The notes below the pieces were generated by a model that ran no database searches, was not told the origin of the DNA, and saw only the letters and a list, made by a program, of their open reading frames with translations. From JACZSB01 sp965372015 (lineage in GTDB: Bacteria; Fidelibacterota; Marinisomatia; SCGC-AAA003-L08; TS1B11): a stretch of 58,376 nt of DNA. A program made the position numbers and the translations under genes. Location: NCBI GenBank assembly GCA_965372015.1, contig CBDVAP010000003.1, positions 1-58,376 of the forward strand. The letters are read 5' to 3'. Below are positions 17,916 through 26,550 of this stretch, one piece after another. How positions within the stretch are numbered: the stretch's first letter is position 1; every line of letters starts with the position of its first letter.

Positions 17916-18791
17916 ATGATTCCCGCCCAGATACTGGAGAAAGTCCGGTATATTGAAATCCATACCCGGCACTTGGTGAACGACATTTTCGGCGGTGAGT
18001 ACCACTCGGTATTCAAGGGACAGGGGATGGAGTTCGCCGAAGTACGCGAATATCTGCCCGGCGATGACATCCGGGCCATCGATTGGAATGTCACCGCCCG
18101 ATTCGGTAAACCGTTCATCAAACGCTTCGACGAGGAACGGGAACTCACCGTGGTACTGGCGGTGGACGGTAGCGGTTCTTCCATGTATGGTACGGGGGCG
18201 GCCCTGAAAAGTGATATTGCTACTGAAATTGCCGCCGTGCTGGCCTTCAGCGCCATCAAGAATAATGACAAGGTAGGGCTGGTGATCTTCAGCGATGGGG
18301 TTGAGAAGTTCATCCCCCCCAAGAAGGGCCGGGCGCATGTGCTGCGAGTCATCCGTGACCTGGTTTACCATGACCCGGTAGGGCACAGCACCCGTATCGA
18401 CCTGGCGCTGGAATACCTGTTGCGGGTATTGAAGCGCCGGGCGGTTATCTTTCTGTTATCCGACTTCCTGGACGAAGGATTTGATATTCCCCTGAAACTG
18501 GTGGGCCGTAAACACGATCTGATCCTGTTGCGCTTAGAGGATCCATCCGAACAGGACCTACCCAATCTGGGTTTGGTGAAATGGTACGATCCGGAAACCG
18601 GCGCTTCAGCCTGGCTGGACACTGCCTCCCGGGCGGTCAGAAAACGGTTCAGTCGGCGGGTGGATGAACGCCGCACCGTTTTCCAGCAATTCTGCCGGCG
18701 GAACTCCATCGACTTGATTTCCATCAATACCCATAAGAGTTACGTGCAACCACTGATGAACTACTTTATCACCCGCTCCACGCGCCATTGA
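17916..18791 (+). CDS. DUF58 domain protein (VWA-like), MoxR partner
   Basis: This 291-residue protein carries the DUF58 hallmark (VREYLPGDDIRAIDWNVTAR, about residues 43-62). A VWA-like metal site, AVDGSGSS, lies near residue 85, with the DxSxS order preserved. Such proteins occur next to MoxR ATPases almost universally and are thought to be substrates or partners; no biochemical activity is established for this one. No membrane helix is apparent. ATG 17916 has a GAGG sequence upstream. The stop overlaps the next gene's TTG, so the trio is tightly coupled. Confidence 0.88.
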   Translation: MIPAQILEKVRYIEIHTRHLVNDIFGGEYHSVFKGQGMEFAEVREYLPGDDIRAIDWNVTARFGKPFIKRFDEERELTVVLAVDGSGSSMYGTGAALKSDIATEIAAVLAFSAIKNNDKVGLVIFSDGVEKFIPPKKGRAHVLRVIRDLVYHDPVGHSTRIDLALEYLLRVLKRRAVIFLLSDFLDEGFDIPLKLVGRKHDLILLRLEDPSEQDLPNLGLVKWYDPETGASAWLDTASRAVRKRFSRRVDERRTVFQQFCRRNSIDLISINTHKSYVQPLMNYFITRSTRH

Positions 18792-19696
18792 GAGTCCCGG
18801 CCACCGCCCTACTTTTTCTGATCGGCGCCCTTGCTGCCCAGGGTACCGGTATTACGGCTCATTGGAGCGCCGATACGGTCCAGGTCGGGCAACCGGTGCA
18901 ACTGCAGTTAGTCGTGGACTTAGCGCCGGGAGCGGTGCCGCATTTTCCGCACCTGGAGATTGATAACCCGGGTGTGAGCCTCTTAAAGACCAACCTGGGG
19001 CCGCGGTTCGCTGAATATGTGTTCAGTTTCTGGGAGCTGGGCCGGATAGTGCTGCCCGGCATCCCGGTCAAGTACGTTCTCCCGGATGGTTCCGAGCATC
19101 TGCTGGAAACCGACTCGCTGACGGTGCTGGTGGTCACCAGTCTCACCGGTGAGGAACAGGATATTCGGAATATCAAAAGTATGTTACCGGTGATCCTCAC
19201 CGATCCCCGTACCCGGCTGCTGCGGGTGTTGTCATTGATCCTATTGCTGGGCATCATGGTGCTGATCTGGCGGCGGCGGACTGCGCCTCGTCCGGCAGGC
19301 GCTAAGGGCAGCCGGATCTATCCGGACCGGGCGGCCCTGGATGATCTGGCGCGGCTACGAGAACTCGGTTATGATCAGGTCCGGGCGAGTGAACACTACC
19401 TGGAACTCTCCCGCATCCTGCGGTACTACCTGGAACGCCGCTACCTGTTTCGGGCTTTGGAGATGACCACTTCCGAGATTCAGCGGGTGTTGCCGCGCAA
19501 GGTGGATGACAGGGAAATTGCGACCCTGGTGGGCCAGCTGCTGGAGCTGGCGGACCTGGTGAAATTTGCCGGCCGCTACCAGGACCGGCGGCAGTGGAAC
19601 TACGACCTGGAGCTGGTGGCCTCGATTATCAGGCGCACCCGGTCGGTTTTCCAGGTAGAGGCCCGGCCCGGTTTGCACCCCGGGCCACTCAATTAA
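18788..19696 (+). CDS. BatD/DUF4381-like membrane protein of the MoxR operon
   Basis: The protein is 302 residues. A signal peptide (about 1-19) leads into a periplasmic beta-rich domain (about 20-135) that looks like a short BatD/BatA-type extracytoplasmic domain. One membrane helix follows (about 140-160, LLRVLSLILLLGIMVLIW), then a cytoplasmic helical domain rich in Arg/Glu. The start is TTG 18788, overlapping the DUF58 stop; no in-frame ATG lies before the signal peptide. The assignment is by layout and operon position; sequence-level proof would need a profile search. Usual VWA partners (BatA/BatB) are missing downstream. Confidence 0.6.
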   Translation: MRVPATALLFLIGALAAQGTGITAHWSADTVQVGQPVQLQLVVDLAPGAVPHFPHLEIDNPGVSLLKTNLGPRFAEYVFSFWELGRIVLPGIPVKYVLPDGSEHLLETDSLTVLVVTSLTGEEQDIRNIKSMLPVILTDPRTRLLRVLSLILLLGIMVLIWRRRTAPRPAGAKGSRIYPDRAALDDLARLRELGYDQVRASEHYLELSRILRYYLERRYLFRALEMTTSEIQRVLPRKVDDREIATLVGQLLELADLVKFAGRYQDRRQWNYDLELVASIIRRTRSVFQVEARPGLHPGPLN

Positions 19697-19776
19697 CCTG
19701 TAAATTACCTGACAACTCTACTCACCGGCGCGAACTGGCAGAGCTGTCGGGAAGCAGCCAAATTCCGGAGCGAAGG

Positions 19777-20949
19777 ATGGCCACTTGGGTGTGGATTCTA
19801 TTGTTACTGCTGGCCCTGGGCGCGGGGTTGACTGCGGGATACTTCATTGCCCGGCTGAAGCTTAGCGCTGATTTCCAGGAGACGCGGCTGCGGCTGGAAG
19901 CAGCCCAGCGTGAACTGGGTGAGCGGGACCAGTTGGATAAGCGCTTCAAGGACACTTTCGCGGCGCTCTCCAATCAAGCCCTGAAAATCTCAAGTGACCA
20001 GTTTTTACAATTAGCCGAAGAAAAATTCAAGGCCCTCAGTAAAGAGAGCGATCAGCAGCTGGAATCCAAGAAGAAGCTCATCGACGCGAACCTGCAAGAG
20101 ATCGGCACAGCGTTGAAGGATCTGGTGGACAAGTCAACCAAGTTGGAAGAGGGGTTAGCCTCCAGCAAAGAGCAGACCGAGCAACTTCGCTCTACAACTG
20201 ATGGACTGCGGCAAGTCCTGTCTTCCTCCCAGGCTCGCGGCAAATGGGGGGAGCGAATGGTTGAGGATATCCTGCAGCTCCTGGGCCTGGAGGAAGGGAT
20301 TAACTACCAAACCCAGGTAACACTGAAATCCGGTTCCAGGCCCGACTTTACTTTCTTGTTGCCCAAGAGCAAGAAGATCAATCTGGATGTGAAGTTTCCC
20401 ATCGATCAGTATGAATACTACATCGAAGCGGAATCTGAATCGGATGCCCAGCAGGCTATGCGCCAATTCCTGGCCGATGTAAAAAACCATATCAAGGACG
20501 TGGCGGGCCGAGGGTATGTCAGCCCTGCGGATGGCACCGTCGATTATGCCATGGTCTTTATCCCCAATGAGGCCATTTACGGGTTCATTCACCAAAATGA
20601 TGCCGGTCTGCTGGATTATGCACTGGAACAGCGTATAATTCTCTGCTCGCCGATCACCTTGTACGCCGTGCTTTCACTGGTGCGGCAGGCGGTACGCAAT
20701 TTCGCCATGGAGGAAAAAGCGGGGGAGATATTCAAACTGCTGGAGCTCTTTCAGAAGCAGTGGACAAAGTATACCGGGCAGATGGATAAGATGGGGCGGA
20801 GCCTCGAGAGTGCCCAGCGGGACTATCAAGAGCTAGTAACTACTCGATCCCGCCAGCTGGATAAACCCCTCGACAAGATCCAGGAATTGCAGGCCGGGCG
20901 CCAGCAGGATCTACTGGCCGGCTTCGGGGCAGAACCCCCTGAGGATTGA
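19777..20949 (+). CDS. rmuC: RmuC-family protein (DNA recombination)
   Basis: RmuC family members are membrane-anchored coiled-coil proteins with a nuclease-like fold; E. coli rmuC affects inversion at short inverted repeats. The protein is 390 residues. One N-terminal membrane helix (about 3-24) is followed by a coiled coil (about 28-150) and the conserved RmuC core (GKWGERMVEDIL, about 158; DVKFPIDQYEYYI, about 203; AMVFIPNEAIYGFI, about 260). Start ATG 19777 with GGAGCGAAGG upstream is preferred; the frame stays open to 19594 but that part overlaps the previous gene. Confidence 0.92.
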   Translation: MATWVWILLLLLALGAGLTAGYFIARLKLSADFQETRLRLEAAQRELGERDQLDKRFKDTFAALSNQALKISSDQFLQLAEEKFKALSKESDQQLESKKKLIDANLQEIGTALKDLVDKSTKLEEGLASSKEQTEQLRSTTDGLRQVLSSSQARGKWGERMVEDILQLLGLEEGINYQTQVTLKSGSRPDFTFLLPKSKKINLDVKFPIDQYEYYIEAESESDAQQAMRQFLADVKNHIKDVAGRGYVSPADGTVDYAMVFIPNEAIYGFIHQNDAGLLDYALEQRIILCSPITLYAVLSLVRQAVRNFAMEEKAGEIFKLLELFQKQWTKYTGQMDKMGRSLESAQRDYQELVTTRSRQLDKPLDKIQELQAGRQQDLLAGFGAEPPED

Positions 20950-21051
20950 TCGTTCCGGCCGGCCGTTTAGAGACTCAAGGATGGGGGCCTCCAGGCTGCA
21001 GGCTAAAGCTTGCATCCGAGGCTGCTTAGGGATAATCTTAACCGGCGGCCT

Positions 21052-22653
21052 ATGCGCACTATTTCAGCACTCAAACCTTACCTGATTTTAATCTGGTCGG
21101 CACTATTGCTTTTGGGTCAGCCCATGTCGGCCGGCAGCAGTTCCCCGGCCCCGGCTATGGACGTGGGCGGCGATCAGGAGGAGACCAGCAAAAAGCCGCG
21201 CCGTCGACGCAAACGTCCCTCAGCTGCTGCGGATACTACAGCCCCCGCATCCAGGACGACTAGACAGCGGCCACCTTCACAGCGGCAGACCCGATCCCGA
21301 CGTCCCACCCGACGGCGTCGCAAGCCCCCCGCCCAGCCGGTGGCCAAGACCTACACCGAGACCGAGCTGCGGGACATGACCGCCAAGATCACTGCGCTGA
21401 ACGAACAGTTGGCAACCCTGAACCGCCGCACCGCTCGCCGATTGGCGCACCTGGCCCCGGCGGACAGCGTACCCATGAGTCAGCGCTTCCGTTTCGAGGG
21501 CGAGTATGAGCGGGTACGGGAACTCGAGCGCCGGGTCGCTGAAAATCCAAACGACCAGTTAACGCAGGTGGCTTTGGCACAGCTCCAAGCCCGTAACCAT
21601 AAATACCGATCGGCTGAGGAACACCTGCAACGAGCACTGGCGGCGGAACCGCTGAATCAGGAGCTGCTATTCGATCTGGGCCGGCAGCATCTGCAGGCCG
21701 GCAGCACCGCCCGGGCCTGGTCGACTTTCCAGGAAATCATTTATCTCAACCCGGAAAGCTATGCCGCCCGCCTGGCCCAGGGCGAAGTGCGGGAAGCAGA
21801 TCGGGACTTTACCGGCGCCATGGCTATCTACCGGCAGGTGGAGGAACGGTTCGGGCCGCTGGCCGAAGTATATTACAACCGTAGCATAAACCTGGTACTG
21901 CGGGGCAGCTTCGGCGAAGCGGTTACCGTGGCGCGTACCGGCCTGGAACAATACCCTGATCATGCCGCCCTTTTCTATGCCCGGGGGCGGGCTTACGCTG
22001 GCCTGGGGATGCTGGACCGGGCCAAGATAGACCTGTACGACGCCCTCTCACTGGAGGTCAACTACTACGCAGTCTATCCCGTCCTGGGCGATCTGTCCTC
22101 GCAAGAGGGCAATTATTCCACCGCTATCCGAGTCTACCTGCGCTATCTGGATGAGTATCCGGGTGACGAGCCAGTCTCTTTTTCATTGGGTAGGGCCTAC
22201 TTATCCGATCTGCGCTTTCATGACGCCGTGCGGGAATGGGAGTTGTGGTTGTACCTGCACGGCCCCAGTGAACAGGTCAACCAGTGGCTGCCCAGGGCCT
22301 ACTACCTGCAATCACTTGAATTCCAGCGTCAGGGGCAGTTCCACCAGGCGTTGGACGCTCACGGCAAGGCTATGGCCCTGGCAGGTGGTAACTCCGCCCG
22401 GTGGTTGGTGCCTGCCCTGGTTGGCGCCGGTGAAGCCGCCCGGGAGCAGGGTGAATACAATCGCTCGCGGGACTATTTTGACCGGGCGCTGGAAATGGAC
22501 CCCTTCAGTGTTGATTCCTACGTGGGATTAAGCCTGACCTACGCCGCTCTGCAGGACACCATTCAGGCCCGTTCCACTTTGCGCCGGGCGCTCAGTCTGG
22601 ATGCCGATCATCCCCGGGCCCGGGTAGTGCAGCTGCGGCTTAGCCAGCCCTGA
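21052..22653 (+). CDS. Secreted TPR protein with basic Pro/Arg-rich linker
   Basis: This 533-residue protein has a signal peptide (about residues 1-28, MRTISALKPYLILIWSALLL...). A very basic Arg/Lys/Pro-rich segment follows (about 45-110, with RRRRKRP and RRPTRRRRKPP), then about ten TPR units (about 160-530, e.g. AEEHLQRALAAEPLN). It is likely a periplasmic scaffold; no enzymatic motif is seen. The frame is open from a TTG at 21010, but ATG 21052 puts the hydrophobic signal at the N-terminus. The next TPR gene starts 2 bp after the stop, so the two are probably one operon. Confidence 0.75.
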   Translation: MRTISALKPYLILIWSALLLLGQPMSAGSSSPAPAMDVGGDQEETSKKPRRRRKRPSAAADTTAPASRTTRQRPPSQRQTRSRRPTRRRRKPPAQPVAKTYTETELRDMTAKITALNEQLATLNRRTARRLAHLAPADSVPMSQRFRFEGEYERVRELERRVAENPNDQLTQVALAQLQARNHKYRSAEEHLQRALAAEPLNQELLFDLGRQHLQAGSTARAWSTFQEIIYLNPESYAARLAQGEVREADRDFTGAMAIYRQVEERFGPLAEVYYNRSINLVLRGSFGEAVTVARTGLEQYPDHAALFYARGRAYAGLGMLDRAKIDLYDALSLEVNYYAVYPVLGDLSSQEGNYSTAIRVYLRYLDEYPGDEPVSFSLGRAYLSDLRFHDAVREWELWLYLHGPSEQVNQWLPRAYYLQSLEFQRQGQFHQALDAHGKAMALAGGNSARWLVPALVGAGEAAREQGEYNRSRDYFDRALEMDPFSVDSYVGLSLTYAALQDTIQARSTLRRALSLDADHPRARVVQLRLSQP

Positions 22654-22655
22654 GA

Positions 22656-23870
22656 TTGATCCCTCCCAGACAACCCAGCCTACAACCGGCCGGGCGGGTC
22701 AGCGCTCGATGGTTCGGCCTGGGCCTGTTGGCTCTGGCATCGATCAGCGCTACCCAGGCGCCGGCCCGCAGTGGTAACCTGCCTCCCGATCACACTCCCG
22801 CCCAGGGCGACTCCCTGCTTTGGATCGGTATCGACGCCATGTATTCCTATCGTTTTGCCCAGGCCCAGGCCGCGTTGGACTCGGTGATCGCCCGCGATCC
22901 GAACAACGCCATCGCCCCTTTCGTGGCGGTGAGCAATCGCTGGCTGCGAGCGCTGACGGAGCAAGGGGTGGCGGAGTCTTACGAAGCCCTGCTGAGTGCC
23001 GTCGGCGCTACTATCCCGCACTACGAGGCCATGCTGCGACGAGACAACCCGGAGGCCGAAGTGCTGTTATTCCTGGGCACCACCTATGGCCTGCGAGCCC
23101 GGATCGCCATCGCCCAGAAGCGGTGGACTGCGGTGATCTATTCGGGTCTTAAGGGCGTTCGGCTGGTGCAGCGGGCTCACCGGCAGGACTCTACCATGGC
23201 CGACGCCTGGTTGCCTATCGGTATATTCGATTATTATGCCGGAGCCAGTTCCCGGCCGGTACAGATCCTGGCCCGCATGTTCGGCATCCGGCCTGACCGC
23301 CAATTGGGTATCGCGGAGCTGGACCGGGCCGTGCGGCAGGCGCCCCACGCCTGGATCGAGGCCGCCAGCACCCTTTCTATTCTCTACCTGTATATCGAGG
23401 ACAATCCCCAGGCGGCCTATCGCTATACCTCCCTTTTAATGGATCGTTACCCCGAAAACTATTACTTCAACTTTCTGTATGGCGAGGAACTGGTACGCAC
23501 CCAGCGTCTGGAGCAGACCCGGTCGTTCCTACCCCGGCTGGAAAAATTAGTCCAGCGGTCGCATCCCAACCAGCGGCTGGAATGGGAATTGAAATACGCC
23601 GCGCTGGAGGCCGCCCTGGCCTGGGAGGAGGGCGATCCGGTGATGGCCCTGGAGCGGGCCCGGTGGGTAATCGATAACTACGAAATGGAATTTGACTGGC
23701 ACCTGGGACTAGCCCTGCACTTGCGGGCCACCATCCGGGAAGAACATGGTGACCTGGCCGGGGCCAGGGAGGACTTCAAGGCTGTGGTCCGGCTGGATAA
23801 CGGCACCTGGGTGATCGCTCGAGCCCGGGCGGCTGTGACTCGGGTCGAGACCCGGCTGTCTCACCGTTAG
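22656..23870 (+). CDS. Secreted TPR-like protein
   Basis: This is a 404-residue protein with a probable signal peptide (about residues 18-38, ARWFGLGLLALASISATQAPA). It is almost all helical repeats of the TPR kind (FAQAQAALDSVIARDPNN, LAGAREDFKAVVRLDN). A conserved-looking central stretch (ADAWLPIGIFDYYAG) recurs in uncharacterised TPR proteins, but I do not recognise a named family. The start is TTG 22656, 2 bp after the previous gene, because no ATG lies upstream of the signal sequence. Function unknown; it may act with the neighbouring TPR protein. Confidence 0.7.
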   Translation: MIPPRQPSLQPAGRVSARWFGLGLLALASISATQAPARSGNLPPDHTPAQGDSLLWIGIDAMYSYRFAQAQAALDSVIARDPNNAIAPFVAVSNRWLRALTEQGVAESYEALLSAVGATIPHYEAMLRRDNPEAEVLLFLGTTYGLRARIAIAQKRWTAVIYSGLKGVRLVQRAHRQDSTMADAWLPIGIFDYYAGASSRPVQILARMFGIRPDRQLGIAELDRAVRQAPHAWIEAASTLSILYLYIEDNPQAAYRYTSLLMDRYPENYYFNFLYGEELVRTQRLEQTRSFLPRLEKLVQRSHPNQRLEWELKYAALEAALAWEEGDPVMALERARWVIDNYEMEFDWHLGLALHLRATIREEHGDLAGAREDFKAVVRLDNGTWVIARARAAVTRVETRLSHR

Positions 23871-23888
23871 CCCAATTGGGGGTGAAAT

Positions 23889-24467
23889 ATGGCAGCGTTT
23901 AAATTCCACCACTCACAGCATCAAAAACTGAGCGCACCAGAGCGTCGCCGGAGCCTGCCGTGGGAATCGGTGTTGGAGGTCCTGGGGCCCCTGGATGGCA
24001 AGGTGATCATGGACCTTGGTTGCGGGACCGGTTATTTTGGCCTGCCGCTGGCTCGGGCGGCCGGCCCCGGTGGCCGGCTATATGCCGTTGACACCAGCCG
24101 GGAGATGCTGGACTTACTGGAGTTGGAAATCGCCGCCTCCAAACTGGCAAACGTGCAGCTGGTACTTTCCACTGAATCTTCCATACCATTGCCTGATCAT
24201 TGCTGTGATCTGATCTTTGCCGCCGCCGTATACCATGAATTCGAGGACCGGCCCGCCAGCCTACTGGAAATGCTGCGCCTGGCCCGCCGGGACGCCCGGC
24301 ATGTGGTGATCGACTGGAACCGGCGCTCGGGGGAGTCCGGCCCGCCGCTGGAGCATCGGGTCGCTGAAGAAACTGTGATCAGCGAATATGAAGCCGCCGG
24401 TCTGAGCCTGGTGAAGCGCTTTGAGCCCGGAGCCGATTTTTACGGGCTGATCTTCGGCGGCGATTAG
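23889..24467 (+). CDS. Class I SAM-dependent methyltransferase
   Basis: The protein is 192 residues with a Rossmann-type methyltransferase fold. Motif I is IMDLGCGTGYFGLPLA (about residues 39-54), and motif II acidic residue lies in LYAVDTSREMLDLL (about 65). It resembles the UbiE/ArsM-like group (Methyltransf_11/25), but the methyl acceptor cannot be read from sequence. GGGGTGA lies upstream of ATG 23889. It is the last + strand gene before a convergent minus-strand unit, and its stop overlaps a possible small minus-strand ORF. Confidence 0.85.
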   Translation: MAAFKFHHSQHQKLSAPERRRSLPWESVLEVLGPLDGKVIMDLGCGTGYFGLPLARAAGPGGRLYAVDTSREMLDLLELEIAASKLANVQLVLSTESSIPLPDHCCDLIFAAAVYHEFEDRPASLLEMLRLARRDARHVVIDWNRRSGESGPPLEHRVAEETVISEYEAAGLSLVKRFEPGADFYGLIFGGD

Positions 24468-24601
24468 TGCTCAGGTTTTACCGCCAACTCCCGGAAGTAA
24501 ATGACGATCCCCCGATCCACAGCGATAGCGGTTACTTCAAACGGTAGCTCCTCCTTCAACAGTGGATGCCCGGCGCAGTAACCGCCTGGACAGGCCCTCA
24601 T
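24464..24601 (-). CDS. Possible 45-aa protein downstream of the malic enzyme gene
   Basis: An ATG at 24601 (reading leftward) opens a 45-codon frame: it begins MRACPGGYCAGHPLLKEELP and ends in YFRELAVKPEH. The composition alternates hydrophobic and charged residues like a real protein, with two Cys in a CPGGYC context. It lies 46 bp downstream of the malic enzyme stop on the same strand and overlaps the methyltransferase stop by 4 bp. There is no clear ribosome binding site, so it may be chance. The rest of the 180-bp convergent gap shows no obvious terminator. Confidence 0.35.
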   Translation of the reverse strand: MRACPGGYCAGHPLLKEELPFEVTAIAVDRGIVIYFRELAVKPEH

Positions 24602-24647
24602 CGAGGAACTATTGGTGTTGCATATCCCTGGCGGGCCGGTAAATTCC

Positions 24648-26312
24648 TCAGTCTAGCGGCCGGTACTCGGGCTGCCAGGTATATTCCCGGATAGCCTGGT
24701 TTAAGTCCGCCGGTTCGGGGGCGGTGGCGATCCCCAGCCGGTAAGCCTCACGAGCTACAGCGACGGCGATTTCCAGCGAAACCGTTTGGAGTTCCTGTAG
24801 CGATGGAAAGACGCTGCCCCGGTCCAACATACCATCCGGCACCGCCTCCGCCAAGGTAAGGGCTGCTCGGTGGAACATGCTGTCGGTGACCTGCTTGGCC
24901 CGGGTAACGAGGATCCCCAGCCCGACCCCTGGGAAGATGTAGGCATTGTTACCCTGTCCCGGATGAAAAGTCATTCCATTGTGAACCACCGGATCGAAAG
25001 GGCTGCCACTGGCGAAGATGGCCTGTCCCTCGGTCCAGGAATAGGCCTGCTTAGCGGTGCATTCAGCCTTGGAGGTGGGATTGCTTAGAGCGAAGATGAT
25101 GGGCCGTTCTGCATGCCGGGCCATGGTTTTTACGACCTGTTCGCTGAATAGTCCCGGTTGCCCCGAAACTCCCAGTAGGACAGTGGGTCGCACATGCTCG
25201 ACCACATCCGCTAACCGTTCAATGGGCTGATCGTCCCGGGCGAACGGCTTCTTGTGCTCGGCCAGCTGGTCATAACGATCTTTTGTAACCAAGCCCTTTG
25301 AGTCTACGAACCAGAACCGTTCCCGAGCCGCTGTTTCATCCAGGCCGGCATCCATCAGGCCGGTCATGATGGCTTTGGCGATCCCAGTGCCGGCCTCTCC
25401 GGCGCCCAGAAACACGATCCGCTGTTCGATCAGAGGCTGGCCGGTTATCCGCAGGGCTCCCAACAATCCGGCAAAAGATACCGCTCCGGTACCTTGAATA
25501 TCGTCGTTAAAAACCAGTGTTCGGTCCCGGTATTTCTCCAGCAGGCGAAAGGCGTTGGTGCTGCCGAAGTCTTCAAACTGAATCAGACATTGAGGCCAGC
25601 GTTCGTGCACCGCCCAGATGAACTCGTCAACCAGCTGGTCGTAGATCTCACCCCGCTCTCGTTTGCGAGCAAGTCCTAAGTATAGCGGGTCTGCCAACAG
25701 CTCTTCGTTATTCGTGCCGACATCCAGACACACCGGCAGGGTCTGGCAGGGTTCAATCCCGGCGGCGGCCACATACAGGCTTAATTTGCCTACCGGGATC
25801 CCCATGCCGTTAACACCCAAGTCTCCCAGGCCCAGGATACGCTCACCGTCGGTGACAACTATTATTCGGATGTCTTGGTAAGGCCAGTTGCCTAGCAGTT
25901 TATCCACTGCGCCCAAGTCGTCCAGGCTGATGCAGATGCCCCGCGGGCGCCGGAAAATCCGGCTGTATTTCTGGCACGCCAGCCCCACCGTAGGTGTATA
26001 TATGATGGGCATCATTTCTTCCAGGTGCTGCTCTAAAAGCATGTAGAATAATGTCTCGTTCCGGTCCAACAGCCCCAGGAGGTAGATGTACTTCATCAAA
26101 TCGGAACCCTTGTAGCCGTAATTCTCGTAGACTCTCTTTAGCTGCTCATCCATCGACACGATTCGGGGTGGCAGCAAACCTCGCAGCCCCAGGTTTTCCC
26201 GCTCTTCGGGTGTAAAGGCGGTGCCCTTGTTCAAACGGGGGTCGTGCAGGATATCCACCCCCCGCAGGGCAGCGAGGTCCGGCAGGCGGGAATTCCTTTT
26301 TTCAATGTTCAT
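24648..26312 (-). CDS. NAD-dependent malic enzyme
   Basis: This enzyme oxidatively decarboxylates malate to pyruvate with reduction of NAD(P), linking the TCA cycle to pyruvate. The 554-residue length fits the long (MaeA/SfcA-type) family. Visible motifs are the malic N-terminal signature YTPTVGLACQKYS (about 110), the metal-binding FEDF and FNDDIQGTGAV (about 245-275), and the dinucleotide-binding GAGEAGTGIA (about 300). ATG 26312 has a strong AAGGAG (26321-26326) eight bases upstream. It is the only sizeable minus-strand gene here, divergent from the regulatory operon and convergent with the methyltransferase. NAD rather than NADP specificity is inferred from family type. Confidence 0.92.
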   Translation of the reverse strand: MNIEKRNSRLPDLAALRGVDILHDPRLNKGTAFTPEERENLGLRGLLPPRIVSMDEQLKRVYENYGYKGSDLMKYIYLLGLLDRNETLFYMLLEQHLEEMMPIIYTPTVGLACQKYSRIFRRPRGICISLDDLGAVDKLLGNWPYQDIRIIVVTDGERILGLGDLGVNGMGIPVGKLSLYVAAAGIEPCQTLPVCLDVGTNNEELLADPLYLGLARKRERGEIYDQLVDEFIWAVHERWPQCLIQFEDFGSTNAFRLLEKYRDRTLVFNDDIQGTGAVSFAGLLGALRITGQPLIEQRIVFLGAGEAGTGIAKAIMTGLMDAGLDETAARERFWFVDSKGLVTKDRYDQLAEHKKPFARDDQPIERLADVVEHVRPTVLLGVSGQPGLFSEQVVKTMARHAERPIIFALSNPTSKAECTAKQAYSWTEGQAIFASGSPFDPVVHNGMTFHPGQGNNAYIFPGVGLGILVTRAKQVTDSMFHRAALTLAEAVPDGMLDRGSVFPSLQELQTVSLEIAVAVAREAYRLGIATAPEPADLNQAIREYTWQPEYRPLD

Positions 26313-26509
26313 GTGCTCTACTCCTTGGACCCGGTGATTATTGTTTGAAATTGTTCCCGGGCGCCGGACCGAAAGTTACGCTGGGTGCAGAAATTGGCCT
26401 ACGGCAAAGCCGGCGTAGAATTTCGATTCAATATTTGTTTAGTTTCAACTCCGTTTTAAATTTCCCCTGTTTGAGAGTCAGTTATATTGGAACCCAGCTG
26501 AGACAGGGG

Positions 26510-26530
26510 GGTAGGAAAATATTGCCTACC
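26510..26530. promoter_or_regulatory. Inverted repeat overlapping the -35 of the regulatory-operon promoter
   Basis: GGTAGG (26510-26515) and CCTACC (26525-26530) are separated by a 9-bp A/T-rich spacer. The right arm overlaps the candidate -35 (26522-26527). The layout fits a dimeric repressor site; the regulator is unknown. Confidence 0.4.
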
Positions 26531-26550
26531 CGTTATTAAGGTACTATAAT
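26522..26550 (+). promoter_or_regulatory. Candidate promoter of the FapA/two-component operon
   Basis: TTGCCT (26522-26527, 4/6 match) and a perfect TATAAT (26545-26550) are separated by 17 bp. Transcription would start near 26557, leaving about 157 nt before the first ATG at 26714. Confidence 0.55.

Noticed and set aside
17667..18386. Long minus-strand open frame opposite the DUF58 gene
   Set aside because: It is antisense to a clear DUF58 gene, has low-complexity composition and no motif; it is a shadow caused by GC-rich codon use.
21010..21051. TTG start giving 14 extra residues on the TPR protein
   Set aside because: It would bury the signal peptide behind a charged extension; ATG 21052 fits a secreted protein better.
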